Source: Alphaproteobacteria bacterium (GTDB lineage: Bacteria; Myxococcota_A; UBA796; CAJQPC01). From it: a DNA stretch of 64,000 bases. Under the pieces are notes generated by a model, which ran no database searches, was not told the DNA's origin, and saw only the letters and a program-made list of their open reading frames with translations. The DNA lies in the NCBI GenBank assembly GCA_020632795.1, contig JACKEV010000006.1, positions 1,484,501 to 1,548,500 on the forward strand, in the 5' to 3' direction. The position numbers were made by a program, and so were the translations under genes. Positions 26,801 through 35,221 of the stretch are shown here, in pieces; the first letter of the stretch is position 1, and each line of letters begins with the position of its first letter.

Positions 26801-26955
26801 CCGGCGTCGCGCTGCCCACCGATCTCCTCGCGCAAGAACTGCATCGGCTGGTGTACGGCCAGAAACACCGCGCGGTCGACGGTCTCGGCCTCGTGCTTGA
26901 TGCAGGCGCGGACGCTCTCGTCGTCGGGCCACAGGGAGAGGAGCTGCTCGCGCAT
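23833..26955 (-). CDS. dpdH: DpdH, large P-loop ATPase
   Basis: A 1,040-residue ATPase. Walker A GSSGVGKS is at residues 80-87 in LPIVGSSGVGKSHVIRWID, and a Walker B-like segment ELVLLVEDLAVL lies near residue 320. Long helical regions follow. The arrangement resembles AAA/STAND-type ATPases. In dpd clusters DpdH is one of the conserved non-modification genes and is thought to belong to the defence arm. It abuts dpdG (one shared base) and overlaps dpdI. Confidence 0.72.
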   Translation of the reverse strand: MREQLLSLWPDDESVRACIKHEAETVDRAVFLAVHQPMQFLREEIGGQRDAGQLRDEQDLLDEFLTRNLPEGRLILPIVGSSGVGKSHVIRWIDAQLKRRADADDRHVIRIPKGTSLKNVLRLLLEGLEGPEYGRLREALSKAREQLDPEKAARLLMLNLRHRLEREAEAAKLRIQAGNAQQDDRLLKDYGDRRALPLLLGDSELEDGHWLTTLDGKKGVMALLAEQVTQRAQSEVDERKHEFEKKDLVFPDELLSTLNEGSRRFYSYLRSTRMDRLADAVRVLNKVLDGAKQDLFQLGDNSLTDLFKDVRAQLHRDGKELVLLVEDLAVLSGMQGALLQVMITEAVRDGVQELCTMRSALAYTEGYANVPETVLTRAGSRWVIQDIPGDSSQILARIERLIGAYLNAARVGRDELQERFSRASDRAAWLPVVDESDMEDDAKEVVRAFGKTEDGYPLFPFNPGAVRQLANAGSTNSKGELVFNPRNVINNVLGKILPERRLFAQGRFPPEKVGGIRPVFQVINEVNQRVRAEHRARTTSLLAVWGDQPTSAGEAAALPEAIYRGFELEMPNWGVAPVVREQHRTASDTLQRSNRRVDIEAPQEAKDPREVKWQQVLEAWSQGTMLAEPWSRELRSAIAEGILDYLPWNPLLLRKPHDGMPPTRQVYLPNARGQTAISVDQACLVLATEDDFADDVRRARVIRDAMAIVRARTLHNGWTYPGAETDSAVYAAFFEARAPQAEAFLRARYFRTEADTVPALVELLLVGARALGVDGAEGRGLTPKLNALLADAEAPPREGTTEWGRLLTDLAGGRSELREALLDQVGARQGTGATVHALDVQAVRGFVEATATDWLPTQHLSSDNSRRSYTAIQSVHTNLRSRLQRVLIAERTELLAWHEKASQWFGEAPDKSELRETMRTTVTRAKAVAPDRFDYDSLRRRISELNDLALVGTLKNCARLQDSDAAGDVLSVLARRPRPVVQATEELMRAFDAFLDQYERGVASRILALGEDPLGGQVQGVAEELDLLQALFQGIEEVRP

Positions 26956-27875
26956 CAGGCCGCCTCGTTCAGGAGGACATGGGAGACCCGGCGGATGGGC
27001 CTGAAGCCCTGGCCGAGCAGCGACCGGTGGTCGGCGTCGGAGCGCTCCTCCAGACGCAGGCGGCCGGTGGCCTCCAGCCGCAGCAGCGCTCGGCTCAGGC
27101 TGGGCGAGACCTCATGTTCGCCCAACGCGCGCCAACTCCCCTCCCGGAGCCTGGCCTCCACCGCCTGTCGGTAGGCTCCCTCGTCCAGGACGGGGAGGAG
27201 CCGGGCCAAAGCCGCGAAGAACGCAGCCTGAGCCAGCTCCCGGCGCCCGTGGAAGGCCTCAGACAGACAATCCTCGACGGCCGGTGTCGGGTCCATCATG
27301 AGCGTGCCCTGGGTGGGCACGTTGGTGACCCAGGCGAACCCCATCAGTGGCGCCCACTCGCGGAAGCCGCGCCAGCGTGTGCTGTTCTGGAACGCCCAGG
27401 GCAGCTCCGGGAACTGCTCGTTCTCTCGCGTCTGGATGGTCGAGGCGTAGTTGCCTTCGGTGAAGGCGTAGATGTCCTGCGCCAACATCCAGCACAGCGC
27501 GTGGGTGAAGTCCGCAGCCTGTGAAGGCTCAGCCTGCCCCAGGTCCGCGTTGTTCTCTTGAGCCAGCACCAGGCGACGAAGCTGCGTGCCCAGGGCACGT
27601 AGCCCCGGGTAGCCCTGGGTGGGGCCAAAGGCGTAGCCCTCGGCGAGCCGAACGACCCCCTCGTCCTCAATGAACAGCCCGATCTGGGTCCATCGGTTCA
27701 GCGTCTGCCGGAGCTGCTCTGCGTTCTTGAAGGTACTGCTGACCTGCTCAAGCGCGGGGGGCGCCACAAGGGCCTGGAGCCTGTCCCGCTCCATCGGGCC
27801 GAAGGCACGCAGCGCGCGTACAAGCACCACCAGGACGCTGGGCAGGCCATCATTGGTGAGGTTCAGGATGCCCAT
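26955..27875 (-). CDS. dpdG: DpdG-like protein
   Basis: A 306-residue protein with no catalytic motif seen. The N terminus (VLVVLVRALRAFGPMERDRL, later LRQTLNRWTQIGLFIEDEG) reads like a winged-helix unit. A second such unit may lie near the C terminus (SPSLSRALLRLEATGRLRLE). It may therefore be a DNA-binding adaptor. It overlaps dpdF by 13 bp and dpdH by one base. The name is by position in the conserved dpd set. Confidence 0.65.
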   Translation of the reverse strand: MGILNLTNDGLPSVLVVLVRALRAFGPMERDRLQALVAPPALEQVSSTFKNAEQLRQTLNRWTQIGLFIEDEGVVRLAEGYAFGPTQGYPGLRALGTQLRRLVLAQENNADLGQAEPSQAADFTHALCWMLAQDIYAFTEGNYASTIQTRENEQFPELPWAFQNSTRWRGFREWAPLMGFAWVTNVPTQGTLMMDPTPAVEDCLSEAFHGRRELAQAAFFAALARLLPVLDEGAYRQAVEARLREGSWRALGEHEVSPSLSRALLRLEATGRLRLEERSDADHRSLLGQGFRPIRRVSHVLLNEAA

Positions 27876-30457
27876 TCGCGCAGCCTCCGCGTGAAGTCGT
27901 CCAAGGGGATGTGGGGCCGTGTGCTCAGGAAGGCGCGATCGGGCCGATGGAAATCAGGGAGCCCTTCCGGCAACACCACCAGATGAAGGGGACGCTCCAG
28001 CAGCAGCCAGTCTGCCAGTCGCGCCGGAGGGTCGCCAGGCTCGAACAGGCTGAGCCTAGGCACGGCCCATCCACCTCCCGGAGGGTCTGCCTCATCAGGA
28101 TCGGTGTAGAGCACAAGCGGCGGGTCGGCGTGTTGATAGAGGCGACGAACCTCCAGACTGCCCAACCACGGCTCGGACAGACACAGCTCCCGGATGCCTT
28201 CGGACACCAGGGTCTTCATCAGCCGGATCAGCCGCCGCGTGAACGCGCGCCCCGAGCGCTCCCCTTGCTGAGGCCGCGCGTAGGTGACGAAGGCCTGCTC
28301 TGGCCGAAGGCCGCTCAGGACGTCGCGCAGCCGTGGCGCGATCTCCACCACGGGCCGCCGCAGGGGCTCGGGGGCCGGGGCGCTGGCGGAAGCGAACGAC
28401 ACCCCCGAGCCCCGGGCGTTCGGGCAGCTTCCCCCGCTCGGGGGCACGAATATGCCGGCGGCGTCCACCGTATAGGTCTTTGCGAAGAGCCGCGCGAAGG
28501 GCGTCCGCCCGCCCACCAACTCCCGCACCTGCTGGAAGGACGCCTGGGCGCGGCGCAGGCTGGCCCGGCGCACCGCCCCCACCTTCTCGTTCCAGGTGGC
28601 GACCTGATCGTGGGCGAGGTTCGAAGGGCGCACCCGGAACTGCAGGGCATGGATCCGGTAGGCCTCCCGCACGCGGGCCTCGAAAGTGGCGTCGTCCTCG
28701 TCCTCTCCCTGTTCCGGAGACGGCGGAGGGTTGGTCTCCAGGCGCAGAAGGCCGGCGCGGGCCATCAGGACCAGGGTGCGAAGGTTCCAGGCGATGTTGG
28801 CGTCGCTGTCCTGCTGGACGCCTGGAGGACGTGCATCCAGGCGCACCAGCAGCGCATCGTCCGCGTCGGTGGGCCGGGCCGTCTGACGCATCCACGCCCA
28901 GCGATCCAGCCCCTTGGTCACGCTGATGATGCGTCGGTCGCTGAGCTTCTGAGCAATGCCCAGGTCCGCCGAGGTGTGGATCAGGAAGGACAAGCAGGCC
29001 GTTCCGTCCCGCCCACCTCGGCCGACCTCCTGGTAGAAGCGGTCCACGGTCTCGGGTACGCAGGCGTGCACCACGGCGCGCACTTCGGACTGGTCCATGC
29101 CCAGCCCGAAAGCCGACGTGGCCACCACGACGTCGATCTTCCCGTCGTTCCACTGGCCGATGACCTCATCCCGCATGGGAATGGGCGTCTTGCCGTGCAC
29201 CAGTCCCAGGCGCTTGAGGCCCATCCGGCGCAGCCGTTTGGCCCAGTCCTCCGCGTCCTGCCTGCGGCTGGTGTAGAGGATGAAGGGGCGCGGCAGCACC
29301 GCGACCAGCTCCTGGATCCGCCCCCCGCGGGCGACGTCGTCTCCGACGGCGACCCGGTAGTAGTCCGGCTCCGGCCGCAGGGTCAGCGCCGCACAGACCT
29401 CCAGATCCTCATCGCCGAACAGCGCGCTGAGGGTCCACCAGGCCTCTTCGGTCAGGGTCGCGGTGAGCAGCAGGGTGCGCAGGCGGGCGTGGGCCGGACA
29501 GGCGGCCAGCAGGGCACGCCGCAGCCCCGCGAGCGCCTGGAACTCCGGCCTGAAGTCATCGCCCCACTGGGCGACCAGGTGGGCCTCGTCGATGACGAAG
29601 GCACGCAGGCTGCCGGCTCGGGCAGCGTCCAGCAGCGGAGCCCGCAGCGAGCGCATCGCGGACTCGGGGGAGGCGAAGACGATGGGCTGGTGGCCTTCGC
29701 GGATGCGCTGCTGCAGCGCGGTCTTGTCCTGAACCGAAAGACCACCGTGGTACGCCCAGTGGGACACCGAGCGGGCTGGAGCGAAGTCGGAGAACAGCTT
29801 TCGAGCGCGCCGCTCCTGGTCCAGCGCCAGGGCCACCGTGGGCACCACGACCAGGGTCACGCCCCCGCGCTCGGCGTAGAGACGGGCGGGGGCAAAGACT
29901 GACAGGCTCTTCCCCCCACCCGTGGGCAGCACCGTCAGCAACGTGCCGCCAGGCTGCATCAGGAGCGCCGAGCGCACCGCCGCCCGTTGGCCGGGGTTGA
30001 GGTAGCGGTTGAGACCCAGGGTCTCTTGAAGGAAGGGATCGGCTGGCTTGGGCCGGGTCTCGCGTCGACGAGCTCCACGGAGCGCGTCTGCGAGGGGGTC
30101 GTCCGATCCCGGCAGCCACGCCGGCGTCCAGGGCAAGGCCTGGAGGGTGTAGTGGGCCTTCGACGTGATGGTGATGTCACACGAGTTCGCCCGCCACTGG
30201 TCGGCCTCAGGCCAGCCCGGCCCACGCGGGACCCGCAACGGCAGCCCGGGGTCACCCCTCAACAGCGACTCTCGGCGCAGCAGGTGAGCGATCAGCCCGG
30301 CCAGGTCCATGGCGCCCGGAGAGGTTTGCTCCGGTGCGTGAAGGTCCTCCAGGGCCAGGATCAGACGGCGGCCCACCCCGGACGCCGTGTCGGACGGGGG
30401 TATGGGCGCCTCAGGCCAGGCCTCCAGCACATGGACGAGGTCAGAGAACTCAGCCAC
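27863..30457 (-). CDS. dpdF: DpdF, RecQ-like helicase
   Basis: An 864-residue RecQ-type superfamily-2 helicase. Walker A is LPTGGGKS (177-184), the DEAH box lies in AFVIDEAHLVAQWGDDFRPEF and the helicase C core includes VVATSAFGLGMDQSEVRAVVH and QEVGRGGRDG. The GTG at 30457 was chosen: it overlaps the dpdE stop by 8 bp, and the frame upstream of it has dpdE-shadow composition. The remaining C-terminal part has no clear domain. It should unwind or translocate on DNA as part of restriction. Confidence 0.82.
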   Translation of the reverse strand: MAEFSDLVHVLEAWPEAPIPPSDTASGVGRRLILALEDLHAPEQTSPGAMDLAGLIAHLLRRESLLRGDPGLPLRVPRGPGWPEADQWRANSCDITITSKAHYTLQALPWTPAWLPGSDDPLADALRGARRRETRPKPADPFLQETLGLNRYLNPGQRAAVRSALLMQPGGTLLTVLPTGGGKSLSVFAPARLYAERGGVTLVVVPTVALALDQERRARKLFSDFAPARSVSHWAYHGGLSVQDKTALQQRIREGHQPIVFASPESAMRSLRAPLLDAARAGSLRAFVIDEAHLVAQWGDDFRPEFQALAGLRRALLAACPAHARLRTLLLTATLTEEAWWTLSALFGDEDLEVCAALTLRPEPDYYRVAVGDDVARGGRIQELVAVLPRPFILYTSRRQDAEDWAKRLRRMGLKRLGLVHGKTPIPMRDEVIGQWNDGKIDVVVATSAFGLGMDQSEVRAVVHACVPETVDRFYQEVGRGGRDGTACLSFLIHTSADLGIAQKLSDRRIISVTKGLDRWAWMRQTARPTDADDALLVRLDARPPGVQQDSDANIAWNLRTLVLMARAGLLRLETNPPPSPEQGEDEDDATFEARVREAYRIHALQFRVRPSNLAHDQVATWNEKVGAVRRASLRRAQASFQQVRELVGGRTPFARLFAKTYTVDAAGIFVPPSGGSCPNARGSGVSFASASAPAPEPLRRPVVEIAPRLRDVLSGLRPEQAFVTYARPQQGERSGRAFTRRLIRLMKTLVSEGIRELCLSEPWLGSLEVRRLYQHADPPLVLYTDPDEADPPGGGWAVPRLSLFEPGDPPARLADWLLLERPLHLVVLPEGLPDFHRPDRAFLSTRPHIPLDDFTRRLREWAS

Positions 30458-33400
30458 TGTTCCGGGCCCCGAACGGAGACCAGTTGGCCAGGAAGACAGC
30501 GCCAACCGAGTCCAACCGGATGCGTGGCTGCCGGAGCGCCTCCTCAAGGAGCTCGTGCAGGGTCCGCTCAAGCTCCAACTCCCTAAGCTCGGCCTCCAGA
30601 ACACGGCCGTCCAGTCGCGCAGCGCGCGCGGAGAGCTGCGCCTCCACCCGGGCACTCTGTTCGGCCAGCTTCCTGCGGCCCGCTCTCTGGAGCACCGCCA
30701 GCTCCGGGTGGGTGTGGATGGCGTTCCGTGCATGCCGCTCCACCGCACGCACCAGGGGCCGCCAGTGCCCCAACTCCAGGTGCTCCTCGACCTCGCTCCA
30801 AAGCGCCGTGTGAAGCTGCTGGTCGCCGCTTCTGGTGTTGTAGGGATCGGCGAGGAGCGCCAGGATCTCCTCGTCTTCGATGGACTCACCCTCCTCGTTC
30901 AGCCACAAGCTCATCACCCGCGGTGGCAGCAAGGCGTCCAGGCGACGACGGATCGCGCCGGCCGAGAGCTGGGGATGTCGCTTCCGCCAGACCTCGATGC
31001 CCGCGGCCCCCGCCTCCACCATGAAGTCGAAGCGGAAGGCCAGAAGCGGGTGCTCCAGCCCATACGCCGACCGGTGGCGCCACCACACGAAGGCCACGCC
31101 GCGGTCATCCCGCAGGGCGTGACGGTACGCGGCTTCGATCAGCGGATGGCCCAGCCGCAAGGGGGGCAGGGGGCGCTTGGAGGCCTGGCTCCGACTCCAG
31201 GTCAGCAGAGGGGTTTTATAGACCCGGCCCCTGAAATCCCCGGCCTGCCAGCCCACCCCCAAGAAGTCCCGCAAGAGAGCCGGCTGGGGGATCAGCGTGC
31301 CCTGGGTGTGATACTCGTAGCGCACCAGGCCCAGCCCCTCATTCTCCCAGGACCGACCGAAGCGCAGACTGCGGACCAGCCAGGCATCCAGCGCACGGGC
31401 AAGCTCCTTGGGCCGCTGATCCAGGTCTTCCAGCACCTGGAAGCGCGCGGCTTCCCCCGCGTCCTGATCCTGGCTGTCGAGGTCCTCCTGGAGCTTGATG
31501 CGATGTAGCTCGGCATCCAGGCCCTGCTTGGGGTCCTCCAAGGCGCTGCGCAGCTCCTCGAACACCCCGACACCACGCTCGAAGCTGTCCCGCTGGAGCC
31601 GCCCCATGTGCTCGTCCAGCACGTATTGCAGGCTGGCCACCGAGCGGTCGAACACCGCGATGCACTCCCGCAGGCACGCCTGCCAGGCCCGAGCCATCGG
31701 GGCGTGGTCCTCGAAGGTGAGGGAGCGCGCCTTGGTGCGCGCGCCGTACCGGTCCAGGCGCCCGACCCGCTGCTCGATGCGGTTGGGGGCCAGGGGCAGA
31801 TCGTAGTGCAGCAGCGCGGCGCGACAGTCGTGCAGGTTCAGCCCCTCCTCTGCGCTGCGATCGCAGACGAGGACGCCGACCGCATCGTCGTCGACGAAGG
31901 CGGAGACGTCGTCCGGGCTGCGATGGCGTCGAACCCGTTGTCCAAGCACCGCCGCAAGGTGAGCCGCCAGGCCATCCGCGACGGCCGCGCGATCGACGAA
32001 CACGACGAGCTTCTGATCCGGATTCGCCTGGAGGAACCGAACCAGCGCCGCCGCTCGCAGATCCTCGGCCCCGTCCAGCAGATCGGCCAGCGCCCCCAGC
32101 AGCTCGGGCTCATGGGGGTGCAGGGAGGGATGATGCAGCCAGCCCACTTGGACGGCATTCAACGCGGCGAGGCCATGTGGAGGAGCCGTGCCGTCCAGCC
32201 GAGACCGAACCAGCGCGTGAAGCACACGCGGGTGCGACAGCGCAGCGTTCAGGAACAGCCCCCAGAGACCGCGAGCGACCTCCTCCGGCGCTTCCCGCCG
32301 ATGCGCAGCCAGCGCGGCAGCCTCTCGCCACTCCTCCAGGGCCTCCTCCATCTGCGCCCGCAGAGGCTCCGCACACAGGAGGGCGGCATCTGCGGCCCGG
32401 CCGGAGAGCACGTCCGGTGTGGAGCGTCGTCGAGTCCGCAGCATGCGGCGGTGCAGCCGGTACAGCTCGCCGATGTGGGCCCGAAGGGTGCTCAGCGCGG
32501 CCCGGCGTCCGGCGTGATCGGAGGCCTCGTCCAGCAGGGGCCGCATCGCTGCGCTCAAGGCCACCAGCCGAGCGTCCTGGCCCAGCCGGTCCTCCAGATC
32601 ATCCAGGGCCTGCTCCAGAATGAAGGGCGGCGCCTCGTCGTCCAGCTCATTGAGCAGCTCGGCCACGCCCTGGCGCTGCTGCACACGCAGGCGGAAGCCC
32701 TCCCGGTCCTCCAGGGGCCAGGCCGCCGGGTCCAGCAGGTGCAGCATGGCCAGGAAGCCGTCCTCGTTGCGAAGCACCGGCGTGGCGGACAGCAGCAGCA
32801 GCCGGGGCACCTCCCGGGCAGCGCGCGCGAGCAGGGCGTAGCGCTCACGGGCCTTCGGATCCGCGGCGTGGGCCAATGCCGCGGGGTGGTGGGCCTCATC
32901 CACGATGAGCATGCCCAAGCCCGGGGGCGGCTCGTCCAGCTCATCCAAGCCGCGCACCAGCACGCTGTCGCCCAGCTCTGGCCCCATGTGGAAGCGGCCG
33001 ACCAGCTCGCCCTCCCACTGCGCCTTGAGGTGGGGCGGCACCAGGACCAGGGCCTTGTGGTCCTGCGGATGCTCCAGCACGTACTGGCGCAGGATGGCCC
33101 CGGCCTCGATGGTCTTGCCCAGGCCGACCTCGTCGGCCAGCAGGTAGCGCTGCACCGGGTCGTCCAGCACCGCGCGCACCACACGGACCTGATACGCCTC
33201 CAGATCAAGGCTCGCGGACAGCAGCCCGGTCAGCCCGCCGCAGGCCGCGCGCTGATCCAGCACCGAGCGCATCAGCAGAGATCGGCCCTCGTACCAGAAC
33301 GGCGTGTCCGTGGTGCGGGTCGCCAGGATGGCCGCCGGGTCCTCCAGCGGGCAGTCCCAGCGAACGCGGAGCTGGGCGCTGGGGATGGGCTGTGGCCGAC

Positions 33401-33740
33401 GCTTGGGGAACTCCACCCAATAGACGGGGTCGGGGTCGCCCGATTCAAGGAGGTGGGCGCTGCCGATGCGCCCCATCCACCAGATGCTGGTCTCGGGGTC
33501 ACGCCAGTAGACGCGGTCCTGGGGCTTGAGCTGAACCTCCTGCAGCCGTGCGGTGTCCACGCGGATCCGGGGGGGATCGTCCACGGCGGGGGTGTCGAAG
33601 TACTCGACGAGGGCCTGGTGGCCTTCGATCGCATGAACCTGGCCACAGCCCAGGTCGTCGTCCAGGTTGCGAACGAAGCGCCCTGGGCGCAGAGACGGGC
33701 GCGCTGGAGGCTCGCGGCGATGGTCGGAGCGAGGACGCAT
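30450..33740 (-). CDS. dpdE: DpdE, SNF2/RapA-type helicase
   Basis: A 1,096-residue SNF2-family ATPase that opens the leftward operon. Walker A is DEVGLGKT (203-210) in YLLADEVGLGKTIEAGAI, the DEAH box is in LIVDEAHHPAAL and the C-terminal core has VLVCDRSAEEGLNLHDC and RIEQRVGRLDRYG, as in RapA/HepA. The first 130 residues contain SH3/Tudor-like strands (GQVHAIEGHQALVEYF, DRVYWRDPETSIWWMGRI), as RapA proteins do. The ATG at 33740 follows a 269-bp gap that should hold the operon promoter. All eight genes from here to dpdD overlap or abut. Confidence 0.85.
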   Translation of the reverse strand: MRPRSDHRREPPARPSLRPGRFVRNLDDDLGCGQVHAIEGHQALVEYFDTPAVDDPPRIRVDTARLQEVQLKPQDRVYWRDPETSIWWMGRIGSAHLLESGDPDPVYWVEFPKRRPQPIPSAQLRVRWDCPLEDPAAILATRTTDTPFWYEGRSLLMRSVLDQRAACGGLTGLLSASLDLEAYQVRVVRAVLDDPVQRYLLADEVGLGKTIEAGAILRQYVLEHPQDHKALVLVPPHLKAQWEGELVGRFHMGPELGDSVLVRGLDELDEPPPGLGMLIVDEAHHPAALAHAADPKARERYALLARAAREVPRLLLLSATPVLRNEDGFLAMLHLLDPAAWPLEDREGFRLRVQQRQGVAELLNELDDEAPPFILEQALDDLEDRLGQDARLVALSAAMRPLLDEASDHAGRRAALSTLRAHIGELYRLHRRMLRTRRRSTPDVLSGRAADAALLCAEPLRAQMEEALEEWREAAALAAHRREAPEEVARGLWGLFLNAALSHPRVLHALVRSRLDGTAPPHGLAALNAVQVGWLHHPSLHPHEPELLGALADLLDGAEDLRAAALVRFLQANPDQKLVVFVDRAAVADGLAAHLAAVLGQRVRRHRSPDDVSAFVDDDAVGVLVCDRSAEEGLNLHDCRAALLHYDLPLAPNRIEQRVGRLDRYGARTKARSLTFEDHAPMARAWQACLRECIAVFDRSVASLQYVLDEHMGRLQRDSFERGVGVFEELRSALEDPKQGLDAELHRIKLQEDLDSQDQDAGEAARFQVLEDLDQRPKELARALDAWLVRSLRFGRSWENEGLGLVRYEYHTQGTLIPQPALLRDFLGVGWQAGDFRGRVYKTPLLTWSRSQASKRPLPPLRLGHPLIEAAYRHALRDDRGVAFVWWRHRSAYGLEHPLLAFRFDFMVEAGAAGIEVWRKRHPQLSAGAIRRRLDALLPPRVMSLWLNEEGESIEDEEILALLADPYNTRSGDQQLHTALWSEVEEHLELGHWRPLVRAVERHARNAIHTHPELAVLQRAGRRKLAEQSARVEAQLSARAARLDGRVLEAELRELELERTLHELLEEALRQPRIRLDSVGAVFLANWSPFGARNSG

Positions 33741-33959
33741 GGTGAAGATCCCCCATGGCTCGATTCATGCGAGCGGAGAGGGACCTTAGCGTCTGGAGGG
33801 GATGTTTGAAAGCTCCGGGAATCCATGCGGAATTAGTACGCACACCAATACACATATTACTGGGATAACTGAACAAGAGCCGGGTGGAAGCTCCTCACAA
33901 AACTGCATCAAAGTGTCCATGATAGATGATGTAGTTTCTTTCCCACCACCCCACCCCGC
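33741..33959 (-). promoter_or_regulatory. leader and probable promoter of the dpdE-D operon
   Basis: A comparatively AT-rich segment (about 33830-33880) lies upstream of dpdE. On the minus strand it offers TTGTTC as -35 (33873-33878), 17 bp, then GTGTAT as -10 (33850-33855). The match is weak. No other gene is seen between dpdE and the FGE-like gene. Confidence 0.3.
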
Positions 33960-34010
33960 GACCGGGCTCCGCCCGGTCTCGGCGGGCTCCGCCCGGGGCC
34001 CTCCGGGCCC
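33960..34010 (-). repeat. three successive hairpins with TCC triloops beside VR1
   Basis: GACCGGGC-TCC-GCCCGGTC (33960-33978), CGGGC-TCC-GCCCG (33983-33995) and GGGCCC-TCC-GGGCCC (33996-34010) follow one another just past the stop of the FGE-like gene. They start 25 nt beyond the 3' edge of VR1. Hairpins or cruciforms just downstream of the initiation-of-mutagenic-homing (IMH) sequence are needed for target recognition in studied DGRs. The same motif sits beside VR2 but not beside the template repeat. The array may also act as a terminator. Confidence 0.6.
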
Positions 34011-34915
34011 TACCCGGCCTCCGGCGCGCTTGGACCTCGGGCCAGGCGGAAGCCCAGGTAGTCGTCGCGGCCGGAGGGGTGGTTGGCGCTCCGGTACGCA
34101 GCCCGCACGTAGCGGGCGTTGCTGAGCCAGGAGCCACCACGGACCACCCGCCTCGAGCCCTGCGTACCGACTGGATCCGTACGCACTGACTCAGAGTACG
34201 GTTCGTGCGTGTCCGAGCACCACTCGTACACGTTGCCGAGCATGTCGTACAGGCCCCAGGGATTGGGCTCCTTCTGGCCCACGACGCGCGTACCCGCCCG
34301 CTGGTGGGGGTGCTGCTTCTCGGGCCAACCACCGGAGCCTTCCCCCTGCTCCAGATCGAAGTCCATCCCCGAGTTGCCCCCGTACCAGGCGATGCTGTCC
34401 AACACCGGGGCGTTGTTCCGGCCCAGGATCGCCCAACCCTCCAGCCAGGTCGGCGCGGTGGTCCCGGCGCGGCAGGCGTACTCCCACTCGGCCTCGGTCG
34501 GGAGCCGAACCGGGGCGCCGGGCGCCCGGGTGGAGATGCGCTCGCAGAACCGCTGGCCATCGGCCCAGGAGACCCGCTCCACGGGGCGCTGGGGGTGGGT
34601 GAAGCGGCTGGGGTTCTCCTCCATCACGGCGGTCCATAGCGCCTGGGTCACCGGCGTGTCGCCCAGCCAGAAGCCCTTGGTGAGCACGACCTCGTGCTGA
34701 GGCCCCTCTCGCTCGTAGCGACCCGCCTCGTCGGTGGGCGAACCCATCTTGAAGCGACTTGACGGCATCCACCGCATCCGCTGCCGCACCCGACCCACGG
34801 CCATCTCGGCGAAGACGCCGTGGCGGTCCTCGCCCCAGGCCACGGCCCAGGGTGGAGGGCGACCGGTCTGAAGCAGGCGGTCTCCGCTCATGTCCACCAT
34901 CCCAGGAGTGGCCAC
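34010..34915 (-). CDS. FGE/C-type-lectin-fold DGR target protein 1 (carries VR1)
   Basis: About 300 residues: a short N-terminal lead and then a formylglycine-generating-enzyme (SUMF1/FGE-sulfatase) domain from about residue 50 (FKMGSPTDEAGRYEREGPQH, GFWLGDTPVTQALW, LPTEAEWEYACRAGTT, NPWGLYDMLGNVYEWC) to the variable C terminus. The start is uncertain: GTG at 34915, or ATG at 34900 or 34891. After GGSW, where true FGE enzymes have their catalytic cysteines, this protein has L-S-N-A-R-Y, so it is a binding scaffold rather than an oxidase. The C-terminal about 40 residues lie in VR1, where ligand-contact positions are diversified. It lies just downstream of the template repeat and just upstream of dpdE. 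Confidence 0.85.
   Translation of the reverse strand: MATPGMVDMSGDRLLQTGRPPPWAVAWGEDRHGVFAEMAVGRVRQRMRWMPSSRFKMGSPTDEAGRYEREGPQHEVVLTKGFWLGDTPVTQALWTAVMEENPSRFTHPQRPVERVSWADGQRFCERISTRAPGAPVRLPTEAEWEYACRAGTTAPTWLEGWAILGRNNAPVLDSIAWYGGNSGMDFDLEQGEGSGGWPEKQHPHQRAGTRVVGQKEPNPWGLYDMLGNVYEWCSDTHEPYSESVRTDPVGTQGSRRVVRGGSWLSNARYVRAAYRSANHPSGRDDYLGFRLARGPSAPEAG
34036..34160 (-). repeat. DGR variable repeat VR1
   Basis: The 125 bp align with the template repeat without gaps. I count 11 substitutions, and all 11 fall where the template coding strand has A. The last 22 coding bases (CTGGGCTTCCGCCTGGCCCGAG, at 34036-34057) are identical in VR1, VR2 and TR and would hold the IMH site. Encoded differences from TR include W+1 N to L, W+2 N to S, W+6 N to Y, later N to S, N to G, and N-D-N to D-D-Y. 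Confidence 0.92.
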
Positions 34916-35054
34916 CGGCGAGCGTTCGCGAGGGCTGCTGCTCCTCCTACTTGCACACCGGGGCCCACTTCCTGTTCGCCACAGGGAACCCGACGGCTCC
35001 CCACGGTCACGACGTCAGTCGGGTCCCCGGTGAGCCGTCCAGCTCGCCGGTGCG

Positions 35055-35179
35055 CTCGGGCCAGGCGGAAGCCCAGGTTGTCGTTGCGGTTGGAGGGGTG
35101 GTTGGCGTTCCGGTACGCAGCCCGCACGTTGCGGGCGTTGTTGTTCCAGGAGCCACCACGGATCACCCGCTTCGAGCCC
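35055..35179 (-). repeat. DGR template repeat (TR)
   Basis: A non-coding copy of the end of the FGE-like genes, 42 bp past the RT stop and on the same strand. It is rich in AAC codons at the positions that vary: conceptual translation gives GGSW-N-N-N-A-R-N and later N-A-N, N-R-N-D-N. AAC is the classic DGR template codon because A mutagenesis yields many amino acids and no stops. An open frame runs through it, but its flanks are unlike the FGE genes. The TR transcript would be copied by the RT with errors at A and homed to VR1 and VR2. Confidence 0.92.
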
Positions 35180-35221
35180 ATTCGACCAATGCCGTTGTTC
35201 ACCACGTGGACAGGTTCCACA

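Noticed and set aside
30458..30889. A 144-codon N-terminal extension of dpdF.
   Set aside because: This part lies within dpdE and has antisense/shadow composition (Ser/Arg/Trp-rich). The GTG at 30457 overlaps the dpdE stop neatly.
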